A stretch of DNA of 64,000 nucleotides, from contig NZ_CP059973.1 in NCBI RefSeq assembly GCF_009193295.2, positions 5,022,001 to 5,086,000 of the forward strand. Direction: 5' to 3'. The notes beneath the pieces are model-generated. The model had not been told where the DNA came from. It worked only from the letters and a program-made list of their open reading frames with translations, and searched no databases. The DNA comes from Bacteroides luhongzhouii (lineage in GTDB: Bacteria > Bacteroidota > Bacteroidia > Bacteroidales > Bacteroidaceae). Positions 26,299 through 33,923 of the stretch are shown piece after piece. The translations under genes were made by a program, and so were the position numbers. How positions within the stretch are numbered: the stretch's first letter is position 1; every line of letters starts with the position of its first letter.

Positions 26299-29200
26299 TT
26301 AAAAATTAAGATTAACACCTACGGTAAAGGTACGCGCCTGAGGATAGTAACCACGGTCGATACCATTGGAACGTTCGTCACCATTGAGTTCCGGATCCAG
26401 ACCTTTATAAGAAGTCATTGTCAGCAGATTCTCGGCAGCCACATAGAAACGAAGCTTCTGAATAAAGATCTTCTGAGTCAGGTAGGACGGCAATGTATAA
26501 CCCAACTGAATGTTCTTGATACGTGCGTAAGAACCATTATGGACATAAAGATCAGAAACACGCCAGTTATCATTGTTGTTTGCCCAAGAAAAACGAGGCA
26601 TTGTATTGGAAGTTCCTTCACCATGCCAACGATTCATAAACTCTGCGGGAAGATTCACATAGCGGCAGTCCAGACGACGGGTTACGTCCATGATTTCCTG
26701 CCCCATAGCACCTGACAGCAACATGCTGAAGTCGATATTTTTCCAGGAAGCATTGAGATTCAAACCGAATGTCCAATCAGGAGTTCCCTTACCAATCATT
26801 GTCTTATCCTTATCATTGATCTCTCCGTTCTTGTCAAAGTCTACAAAGATTACGTCACCCGGCACTGCGTTGGGCTGCAGCTTCTGCCCTTTATCATTCA
26901 CGTAAGCATCAATCTGCTCCTTGTTCTGGAAGATACCGTTTGTTTTATAACCATAGAAATAAGGATATGGCATTCCGTTTTCCGCACGGGATACGTTACC
27001 AATCTGGTGAACATTGTCATACATCTCAAAGCCATCGGCATTCCCCAGATTAATCAATTCATTTTTCAGATAGCTGGCATTAGCGGATATTCCGAAGTTC
27101 CAGTCACCTTTATTGAACTTATACCCCAACTCCAGTTCAACTCCCTCATTCTTCATCGAACCAACGTTGCCCCAAGGCTTGGACTCACCCAAATAAGAAG
27201 GAATACTCATTTCCTTCAGCATGCCATTCGTCTTCTTGTAGAAATAATCCACCGTGAAAGTCAAAGCATTGTTGAAGAAGCCGAAATCCAGACCGGCATC
27301 ATATTGTTCCGATTCTTCCCATTTCAAGTCCTTATTGGGAGTGCCGGACGGCTTACTACCCATGACGATGCTCTGGTGTCCCGGAGTGCCGAACACATAG
27401 TTGTTGCCGATAGCTACATTGGCCATATAACGGAAAGCTCCGATATTTTCGTTACCGTTCTTCCCCCAAGAGAGGCGCAGTTTTGTATTAGTCAACCAAG
27501 ATGGACGTTGATCCATCCACTTTTCATTTGTAATGTTCCATCCTAAAGATACGGAAGGGAAGGTAGCCCATTTGTTATTAGGACCGAAGTTAGACGAACC
27601 GTCACGACGCACAGTAACCTGTAACATATAGCGTTCATCATAGTTATAGCTCAACCGCCCGAAGTAGGAAGCCAACGTTGTCGGGTCAAATGCCCCACCG
27701 GTGGCATTACGTTTACCTGCAGACTGCAAACCGGTTGTGAAATCCAAGTTTGCCTTGTCCCCAATATATTCAATCATATCCATTGCATCGCCCTTTAATC
27801 CGCGTCCTGTGTACTTCTTGGCCGACTGCCCCAACACAACCGCAAAAGAATGAACACCAAACGTTTTGTCATACGTCAACACATTCTCAATCTGCCACGT
27901 ATAGCCACGATTCATTTCAGACCACACTTTCGATTTGTCATTCGTAGCATTTTTATTCAGATAGTGAGGATGATTCCATCCGTCTTTTCCCCAGAATGCG
28001 AGGTCGGAACCCCAAGAGAATTTATATTTCAAATGATCCCAAACACTTAGTTCGGCAGCCAAAGTAGCGATAATCTTATCAGAATTATTCTTTTCATAGG
28101 GTAAGGAAAGTCTTGCAAGCGGATTTGCAAGTTCATTGAAATCACTGCTCGGCATGGAAAGCAACTGTCCGCTACGTTTGTCGTAGATAGGGTCACCATA
28201 AGTATTCCGGTCATAATTCTGAAGTTCGCTTTCATCTTTAGCGTAAACGGACATGGTAGGATCCATGAACAAAGCGTCGCCGAGCGGAGATCCGGTCAGA
28301 CTGCCGGCAGTGACCCCCACACTATTCACGCGAGAATAAGCTATGTTCATAGAGAATGTCATCTTTTTCAGCCAATTACGTTGTTCCGATTCGTCAAACA
28401 GCGTGTACATTGTGTTGCTACGCAGTGACAGACGTTGGTAGTTGGAAGCATCGTAGTTTCCCCCAATGATACCGTCCTGATCATAATATCCTAATGAAAA
28501 ATAGTAATTTACCTTCTCGGAAGCACCGCTGATGCTTAACTGGTGATTCTGGACCGGAGCATTATCATAGAACAAGGCGTCCTGCCAATTGGTACCCGAA
28601 CCTAAAGAAGCAACCTGTTCAAAACGGGGAGCCTCGCCTGCATAATCGGCAGCCTCATTCATCAATGTAGCATATTGGGTAGCATTCAGCATATCCCGCT
28701 TCTTCCATGCACTTTGCCATCCATAAGAGAAGTCATAACTCACTTTAGTTTTGCCGATACTACCTTTCTTTGTAGTAACGAGAACAACACCATTTGCCGC
28801 ACGAGCCCCATAAACGGCTCCGGAAGCTGCATCTTTCAATACTTCGATACTGGCAATATCAGCGGGATTGATATTATCAATACCACCGTCTACCGGCATA
28901 CCATCAATAATGTAAAGCGGGTCGGAGTTGTTGATAGTACCAATACCACGCACACGTACTCTTGAGCTCGCTCCCGGCTGACCATTGAGGGTAGTGACCT
29001 GAACACCGGCTGCCAGACCTTTCAACGCATTGTCCACACGTGTGGGAGATGTTCTGCTCAAATCTTCGGAAGAGACCTTGGCAATAGAAGCCGTTACCAC
29101 ACTCTTCTTCTGAGTACCATAACCAATCACTACTATCTCATCCAAAGTTTTCGTATCTTCCCGTAAAATAATGTTGAGCGGAGCGATAGTAGCTTTCACA

Positions 29201-29469
29201 ATTTGCGGAAGATAACCTACGTAGGTTATTTCAATCTCTACCCCCTCTTCTACATTGGAGAGAGAAAAAGCACCATCAAGATTAGTAATAGTACCGTTAT
29301 TAGTACCTTTTACCAATACACTCGCACCGATAATGGGCTCACCGGTTACATCTTTTACTATTCCTTTCACAGTCTGCTGGGCAAACATACCGATAGAAAA
29401 GAAAAACAGCAAGCATCCGACAGATAACATATATCTGAACGCTTGCGTCTTTTTTAAATCATTTCTCAT
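26299..29469 (-). CDS. SusC/RagA family TonB-dependent outer-membrane transporter
   Basis: Transporter of about 1056 residues. Signal peptide (ending GMFAQQ), carboxypeptidase-regulatory-like domain (about 30-105, VKGIVKDVTGEPIIGASVLV), then the region DEIVVIGYGTQKK typical of SusC proteins, a plug domain (about 115-230, VRVRGIGTINNSDPLYIIDG) and a 22-strand beta barrel with a C-terminal aromatic end (VGVNLNF). It imports oligosaccharides with energy from TonB. It is the first gene of the PUL operon, divergent from the SusR-like regulator. The ATG at 29469 is chosen because it gives a normal signal peptide. Confidence 0.95.
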   Translation of the reverse strand: MRNDLKKTQAFRYMLSVGCLLFFFSIGMFAQQTVKGIVKDVTGEPIIGASVLVKGTNNGTITNLDGAFSLSNVEEGVEIEITYVGYLPQIVKATIAPLNIILREDTKTLDEIVVIGYGTQKKSVVTASIAKVSSEDLSRTSPTRVDNALKGLAAGVQVTTLNGQPGASSRVRVRGIGTINNSDPLYIIDGMPVDGGIDNINPADIASIEVLKDAASGAVYGARAANGVVLVTTKKGSIGKTKVSYDFSYGWQSAWKKRDMLNATQYATLMNEAADYAGEAPRFEQVASLGSGTNWQDALFYDNAPVQNHQLSISGASEKVNYYFSLGYYDQDGIIGGNYDASNYQRLSLRSNTMYTLFDESEQRNWLKKMTFSMNIAYSRVNSVGVTAGSLTGSPLGDALFMDPTMSVYAKDESELQNYDRNTYGDPIYDKRSGQLLSMPSSDFNELANPLARLSLPYEKNNSDKIIATLAAELSVWDHLKYKFSWGSDLAFWGKDGWNHPHYLNKNATNDKSKVWSEMNRGYTWQIENVLTYDKTFGVHSFAVVLGQSAKKYTGRGLKGDAMDMIEYIGDKANLDFTTGLQSAGKRNATGGAFDPTTLASYFGRLSYNYDERYMLQVTVRRDGSSNFGPNNKWATFPSVSLGWNITNEKWMDQRPSWLTNTKLRLSWGKNGNENIGAFRYMANVAIGNNYVFGTPGHQSIVMGSKPSGTPNKDLKWEESEQYDAGLDFGFFNNALTFTVDYFYKKTNGMLKEMSIPSYLGESKPWGNVGSMKNEGVELELGYKFNKGDWNFGISANASYLKNELINLGNADGFEMYDNVHQIGNVSRAENGMPYPYFYGYKTNGIFQNKEQIDAYVNDKGQKLQPNAVPGDVIFVDFDKNGEINDKDKTMIGKGTPDWTFGLNLNASWKNIDFSMLLSGAMGQEIMDVTRRLDCRYVNLPAEFMNRWHGEGTSNTMPRFSWANNNDNWRVSDLYVHNGSYARIKNIQLGYTLPSYLTQKIFIQKLRFYVAAENLLTMTSYKGLDPELNGDERSNGIDRGYYPQARTFTVGVNLNF

Positions 29470-29520
29470 AACACAAAATATTAAAGTTAACACTCAAATT
29501 TCTTATGACTTTTGTCAACG

Positions 29521-29528
29521 CAAAGATA
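29521..29528 (-). promoter_or_regulatory. -7 box for the PUL operon
   Basis: TATCTTTG on the minus strand fits TAnnTTTG, about 50 bp before the SusC ATG. No -33 box is seen, as expected for an activator-dependent promoter. The rest of the roughly 300-bp divergent region is AT-rich and should hold the regulator's site; I see no clear dyad. Confidence 0.45.
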
Positions 29529-29738
29529 AAACAAGTACATATAGCCTGTATGAGCAGGTAAAGCGCAAAAGTAAATCACCATTTTTGATAATAATCTAAT
29601 TATTAACGTATTACTCTAAAAAGAAGAGAGCAAAAAGTAAACTTTAATAAATAAAACGGGAAGAGGTATTCATCATCAAACGATTATATAACCTAACTTT
29701 TTCCTAAAGAACATCCGCCATATTTAAAAGGATTGACT

Positions 29739-29746
29739 TATATTTG
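29739..29746 (+). promoter_or_regulatory. -7 box for the SusR-like regulator
   Basis: TATATTTG fits TAnnTTTG, 23 bp before the ATG at 29770. Confidence 0.5.
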
Positions 29747-29769
29747 TACGTCTAACCAAATATAGTACA

Positions 29770-31473
29770 ATGAAACATCTGTTTACCTTATTACTTTTAT
29801 TTACTTCTACCTTTTTGTCTGCTGACTCCCATAGTATGGAAATTGAGTCTCTTCTATCAAAATTAGATTCTTTAATCGCGCGAAAGGATGACTTCGTCGC
29901 TGCTAAAGAGACCAAAATAAACCAACTCCATAACCAGGGACGGAATATCCGTACATCAGAAGAACGCTATTGGCTGAACAAGATGTATTACGATGAATAT
30001 TTCGTTTATAATTCCGATTCCGCCATGATTTATGTAGACCAGAATCTGGACATCGCCGACAAGCTAAATAAAAAAGAATGGAAAGCGGAGTGGAAAATCA
30101 AGAAGTCTTTTCTTCTGGCCGCTACCGGTTTGTTGAAGGAGGCATTAGATGAATTACGCAATGTTTCGAGCCAATTACTCACCCCTGAACTGAAAGTGGA
30201 ATATTACGGACAGTTGATGTATCTGTACTCCCATTTCGGACAGTATTCAGGAGATGACAATACAAATATCCGTGAAGGATATTATGAGAAAGAAAAAGCA
30301 TATAAAGACTCTATCTATGCCTATATCACCCCTCAAGACCCTTTCTATTTATGGTACAAAGGGTGGAAATTTCTGGGAAGCACTGATACGGAATCCATAA
30401 AGAAAGAACTCTTGAATGAAGTAGAGAGGTCATCCCTGGAAACCCGACGTGATGCAATGAATGCCTATATCCTAGCCTGCCTTTATCAGGATAGCAATCA
30501 ACAAAACGAGTATTTGAAATATATGATTTATTCGGCAATGGCGGATGTGAAAACAGCAAACAAGGACATTGCTTCGCTGGAAGAGCTGTCAAAAACATTG
30601 TATGAACTGAATGATATAGACCGTGCCTATACCTATATTAATTACTGCCTCCAAAACGCCCAACTTTATCGTAACCGGGTACGTGTTATCGGCATTTCGG
30701 AAACACAAGACGCCATTCATCGGGCCTATCAAGAAAGAAATATCCGACAGGAAGCCCGTTTGCATACATTCTTGTTTCTGGTCAGTATTCTTTCAATCAT
30801 CTTACTGATTGCCATTCTCTATATCTATATGCAAATGAAGCGACTGGCATATTCACGCTCCCAACTGAATGAAAGCAATCTGTTGCTGAACAAACATGTG
30901 GACGAACTGTCGGAAACCCATCAACTGTTGGAAAAAGCAAACGCCCAGTTACAGTCGTTAAATGAACAGTTGAAAGAAACAAACGCCCAACTTCGCGAAT
31001 CCAATTATGTAAAGGAAGAATATATAGGTTACGTATTTTCCATCTGTTCCAACTATATCAGCAAGCTGGACGAATTCCGTAAAAGTATTAACAGGAAAAT
31101 GAAAGCCAAACAATTTGATGACATAAAAGAATTGACAGACTCTCCGATTATGGCACAGAATGAGTTGAAAGAGCTTTACCATAACTTCGACGCCATCTTT
31201 CTACATGTCTATCCCAATTTTGTCGAAGACTTCAACGCCCTGCTGCATCCCGACGAGCAGATTTTACTAAAAGATGGAGAATTACTGAATACCGAACTAC
31301 GCATATATGCGCTGGTACGTCTGGGAATTAACGATAGCGTAAAGATAGCCGAATTCTTACATTGCTCTCCGCAGACGGTCTACAACAACCGACTGAAGAC
31401 ACGCAACAAAGCCATTGTACCGAAAGATGAGTTCGCCAATACAGTGAAGAGTCTGGGCAAAATGCAAGAATGA
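29770..31473 (+). CDS. SusR-like membrane-spanning transcriptional regulator (DUF6377-like)
   Basis: Protein of 567 residues. Signal peptide or N-terminal anchor (1-20), a periplasmic helical region with TPR-like character (about 25-330), one transmembrane helix (about 336-356, FLVSILSIILLIAILYIYM), a Gln/Leu-rich coiled coil (about 365-410), and a cytoplasmic C-terminal domain. Near the end, ELRIYALVRLGINDSVKIAEFLHCSPQTVYNNR reads as a LuxR-type helix-turn-helix. This is the plan of SusR-type PUL regulators, which sense a breakdown oligosaccharide in the periplasm. Its divergent position next to SusC supports control of this PUL. Confidence 0.8.
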   Translation: MKHLFTLLLLFTSTFLSADSHSMEIESLLSKLDSLIARKDDFVAAKETKINQLHNQGRNIRTSEERYWLNKMYYDEYFVYNSDSAMIYVDQNLDIADKLNKKEWKAEWKIKKSFLLAATGLLKEALDELRNVSSQLLTPELKVEYYGQLMYLYSHFGQYSGDDNTNIREGYYEKEKAYKDSIYAYITPQDPFYLWYKGWKFLGSTDTESIKKELLNEVERSSLETRRDAMNAYILACLYQDSNQQNEYLKYMIYSAMADVKTANKDIASLEELSKTLYELNDIDRAYTYINYCLQNAQLYRNRVRVIGISETQDAIHRAYQERNIRQEARLHTFLFLVSILSIILLIAILYIYMQMKRLAYSRSQLNESNLLLNKHVDELSETHQLLEKANAQLQSLNEQLKETNAQLRESNYVKEEYIGYVFSICSNYISKLDEFRKSINRKMKAKQFDDIKELTDSPIMAQNELKELYHNFDAIFLHVYPNFVEDFNALLHPDEQILLKDGELLNTELRIYALVRLGINDSVKIAEFLHCSPQTVYNNRLKTRNKAIVPKDEFANTVKSLGKMQE

Positions 31474-31759
31474 CCACTGTACATACTTCCTTAAAAAAGG
31501 AATATTAAAACACACGAGAATACAATAGATTGGATCACCGTGCGGAAGATTACCTAAATGCGTAGCATTTTCCTTCAGCGGAATCCTATATTTTACATTT
31601 TAGAACGTTTTTCTTTCAACACAAAAGTAATTTACCAACATACGACTCTTTTGGAAAGACAAATCATCGGTATACGGTCTTTTTGCCATTTTCCTTTTAT
31701 CACCCGACGAAGACCAACCAGCTCAAAAAAGGTCCCTTTTTATGCCTTCGCAGCTTCCT

Positions 31760-31847
31760 CACCGAGAAACCAAAGGTTTGTCGGTGAGAAACAGAAGGTT
31801 CATCGGTGAGAAACCAAAGCTATATCGGTAAGAAATGGAGGCTTTAC
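31760..31847. repeat. four imperfect 22-bp tandem repeats
   Basis: Units begin at 31760, 31782, 31804 and 31826; the core is CGGTGAGAAACCAAAGG with variation at the ends. The 22-bp period is about two helical turns. They lie in the roughly 690-bp spacer between the regulator and the thioredoxin-like gene, which otherwise shows no convincing gene. Confidence 0.65.
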
Positions 31848-32074
31848 TTACCCCCCAAAGTGCATATTCCTCGCTAAAACATACAAAATAAGCCGGAGTT
31901 TCTGCATATTCTTGCATTTGTTTATGCAATTTCTCTTCTGGTTTAATCATGTTGAAGTATTCTTTTTCGATGGAAATCTTAAAAACAGAACATGATCCTC
32001 TTTCCAGCTCATCCTTTCCCGAACTTCCCAAATTCACCATTTGAAACTCCGGTAACTGAAAAAAAGATGATTTT

Positions 32075-32105
32075 TTTGATAAAAATAAAAAGAAAGCTAT
32101 CTTTG
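32075..32105 (+). promoter_or_regulatory. Bacteroides promoter for the thioredoxin-like lipoprotein
   Basis: TTTG (32075-32078), a 19-nt spacer and TATCTTTG (32098-32105) fit both boxes. The ATG is at 32164. Confidence 0.6.
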
Positions 32106-32163
32106 TCTTCAATACATGTATACTTCAATGCACATACATAAGTTAAATGAAAAATAGCAAGTC

Positions 32164-33108
32164 ATGAAAACGAATATAAATATCCTATTTACTTTGTGTA
32201 TTCTCCTTCTTTGTGCCTGTAAAAGTGGAAACGCTTCCAATCAATGTGAAAACGAAGCTCCCCGGGATACTATTACAACCTTCATCCTGCCTGCCATCCC
32301 CACAATGATGACAGCTCCCGAACAACGAGCAGATTTTCTAGTGAAACACTATTGGGATCATGTCAACTTCGCCGACACCAATTACATCCACCACCCCGAA
32401 ATAACCGAGCAAGCCTGGGCAGACTATTGCGACATACTGAATCATGTACCTTTGGAAACCGCACAAGAAGCCATGCGGAAAACAATCGAGCGAACGAACG
32501 CAGACAAAAAGGTATTCACCTACATCACCGATCTGGCTGATAAATATCTCTACGACCCCAACTCCCCCATGCGTAACGAAGAATTCTACATCCCCGTATT
32601 AGATGCTATGTTAACTTCCCCCCTGCTAGAGGAAATAGAAAAAGTACGTCCCAAAGCCCGCCGGGAATTGGCCCAGAAAAACCGCATCGGCACCAAAGCC
32701 CTGAACTTCAACTACACGCTGGCCTCCGGCGCGCAAGGTTCCCTCTACCAACAACAAACGGATTACATCCTGCTATTCATCAACAACCCAGGTTGCCATG
32801 CCTGCACAGAAACGATAGACGCTCTGAAAAACGCCCCTATCATCAACCAACTTCTGGAACAAAAGAAACTAACAGTCCTCTCCGTCTATCCTGACGAAGA
32901 ACTGGACGAATGGCGAAAACACCTGAATGAATTCCCCAAAGAATGGATCAACGGATACGACAAGAAACTCGCCATCAAAGAACAACAACTATACGACTTG
33001 AAAGCAATCCCCACCCTCTACCTTCTCAACAAGGAAAAAACTGTGCTCTTAAAAGACGCCACCGCACAAGCTGTTGAAGAATACCTGCTAATGAAAAGCA
33101 ATAAATAA
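32164..33108 (+). CDS. DUF5106-like thioredoxin-fold lipoprotein
   Basis: Lipoprotein of 314 residues (lipobox LLLCAC at the Cys). The N-terminal domain (about 45-170, RADFLVKHYWDHVNFADT) matches the helical DUF5106 region that precedes thioredoxin domains in Bacteroides. The C-terminal half is a thioredoxin fold with active site NPGCHACTE (CxxC) and the cis-Pro segment AIPTLYLL. It probably acts as a periplasmic or surface thiol-disulfide protein; partner unknown. Single gene with its own promoter. Confidence 0.75.
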   Translation: MKTNINILFTLCILLLCACKSGNASNQCENEAPRDTITTFILPAIPTMMTAPEQRADFLVKHYWDHVNFADTNYIHHPEITEQAWADYCDILNHVPLETAQEAMRKTIERTNADKKVFTYITDLADKYLYDPNSPMRNEEFYIPVLDAMLTSPLLEEIEKVRPKARRELAQKNRIGTKALNFNYTLASGAQGSLYQQQTDYILLFINNPGCHACTETIDALKNAPIINQLLEQKKLTVLSVYPDEELDEWRKHLNEFPKEWINGYDKKLAIKEQQLYDLKAIPTLYLLNKEKTVLLKDATAQAVEEYLLMKSNK

Positions 33109-33179
33109 ACATACACAAGAAATCCCTGTTGACATACAGCATATAAGCCAACATAGGCCGCTTGATTAACATAGAAAAG

Positions 33180-33236
33180 ATAGTGACGGTATATGCTCAA
33201 GATACTAACGGTATCCTTGCCATATACCGTCACTAT
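33180..33236. repeat. 16-bp perfect inverted repeat, large hairpin
   Basis: ATAGTGACGGTATATG (33180-33195) is exactly complementary to 33221-33236. The loop contains a further partial stem (AAGATAC / GGTATCCTT). It lies 71 bp after the thioredoxin-like gene. No T run follows, so it may be a terminator, an RNA-end stabiliser or a dispersed palindrome. Confidence 0.65.
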
Positions 33237-33331
33237 TTACGCCGGATAGCGTCACCATTTCCCCAAAGAATCTCCCCCACCAACAACCAACCTACCTCCC
33301 CCCACCTCACACCCACCCCACACGCCTCCCC

Positions 33332-33457
33332 GGCCTCGTTTTTTCAGCGTCAAGCGCAGGTGTTTTCTTCGGCGTCAAAAAGGGCAGACTGTTTGAGCGT
33401 AGCGAGTTTCTGCCCTTTAGCCGGAGGAAGCACCGGAGTAGCTGAAAAAACGCAGCC
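33332..33457. repeat. 126-bp palindromic element with 17-bp terminal inverted repeats
   Basis: The ends (33332-33348 and 33441-33457) are inverted copies matching at 15 of 17 positions, with core CGTTTTTTCAGC. Inside is a perfect 10-bp inverted repeat AAAGGGCAGA / TCTGCCCTTT (33379-33388, 33409-33418) around a GAGCGTAGCGAG centre. The layout is that of a small non-coding mobile or repeat element. I recall similar sequence scattered in Bacteroides genomes, but could not check. Confidence 0.5.
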
Positions 33458-33475
33458 TTGATCCTTTCTTTTTGG

Positions 33476-33511
33476 TTCTTTCTCTTTCGTATCAAGACGA
33501 AAGAAAAAGAA
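33476..33511. repeat. 15-bp hairpin upstream of the B12 promoter
   Basis: 33476-33490 and 33497-33511 (ACGAAAGAAAAAGAA) pair over 15 bp with one mismatch and a 6-nt loop. It ends 6 bp before the -33 box of the riboswitch promoter. Confidence 0.55.
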
Positions 33512-33517
33512 CATCCC

Positions 33518-33549
33518 TTTGGAAAAAACAAATAAACTCCCTATCTTTG
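33518..33549 (+). promoter_or_regulatory. Bacteroides promoter for the cobalamin operon
   Basis: TTTG (33518-33521), a 20-nt spacer and TATCTTTG (33542-33549). The predicted start near 33556 coincides with the 5' edge of the riboswitch. Confidence 0.7.
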
Positions 33550-33554
33550 TCGCG

Positions 33555-33735
33555 CATTGGTTTGCGACTCCCATGCGGGGGAAGCAATTAAAAGGGAATC
33601 AGGTGCAAGTCCTGAACAGTCCCGCTGCTGTAAGTTCCATACAAGTTACAAGCAATTCACTCATTGCCACTGGAGACCAATCCGGGAAGGCGTTTGTAAC
33701 AGGAATAAGTCAGAAGACCTACCATGCAAATAAGT
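33555..33735 (+). ncRNA. adenosylcobalamin riboswitch aptamer
   Basis: The conserved core elements occur in order: GGGAATCAGGTGCAAGTCCT, ACAGTCCCGCTGCTGTAA, the B12 box GCCACTGG (33666-33673), CCGGGAAGGCG and GTCAGAAGACCTACC. TTTGC (33561) and GCAAA (33726) can close the P1 helix. Limits are approximate. It precedes a BtuB-like receptor gene and should reduce expression when cobalamin is plentiful. Confidence 0.92.
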
Positions 33736-33773
33736 TTCACTGCTTTCGAGGAAAAAGCGTTGAGTCTAATGAA

Positions 33774-33891
33774 CCGGACAAGTCGTCTATCATTTCATTC
33801 ATCACTCTGATTCAGAGAAAGTGTGTTAAAACGAATAAACTCTGCCAAGTTTATTTATGCGTGTCCGGTCGAAGGGATTTCGCCCGGACAC
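33774..33891 (+). promoter_or_regulatory. candidate expression platform of the B12 riboswitch
   Basis: CCGGACA occurs at 33774-33780 and again at 33884-33890, and the single complement TGTCCGG lies between them at 33862-33868. The downstream pairing extends to GTGTCCGG/CCGGACAC with an inner CGAA/TTCG stem and ends 32 nt before the ATG of the receptor gene. The two pairings exclude each other, as expected of a switch. Confidence 0.5.
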
Positions 33892-33923
33892 TTATAAACA
33901 ACAACAGACTGAAAAAGGAATAA

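Noticed and set aside
31759..32112. 117-residue minus-strand open frame, and 31558-31809 on the plus strand
   Set aside because: The minus-strand frame ends in the tandem repeats and overlaps the promoter of the next gene. Neither frame resembles a known family or has a convincing start.
33519..33923. 134-residue plus-strand open frame over the B12 leader
   Set aside because: It covers the promoter, the riboswitch and the expression platform, and has no recognisable domain. The RNA signals explain the sequence.
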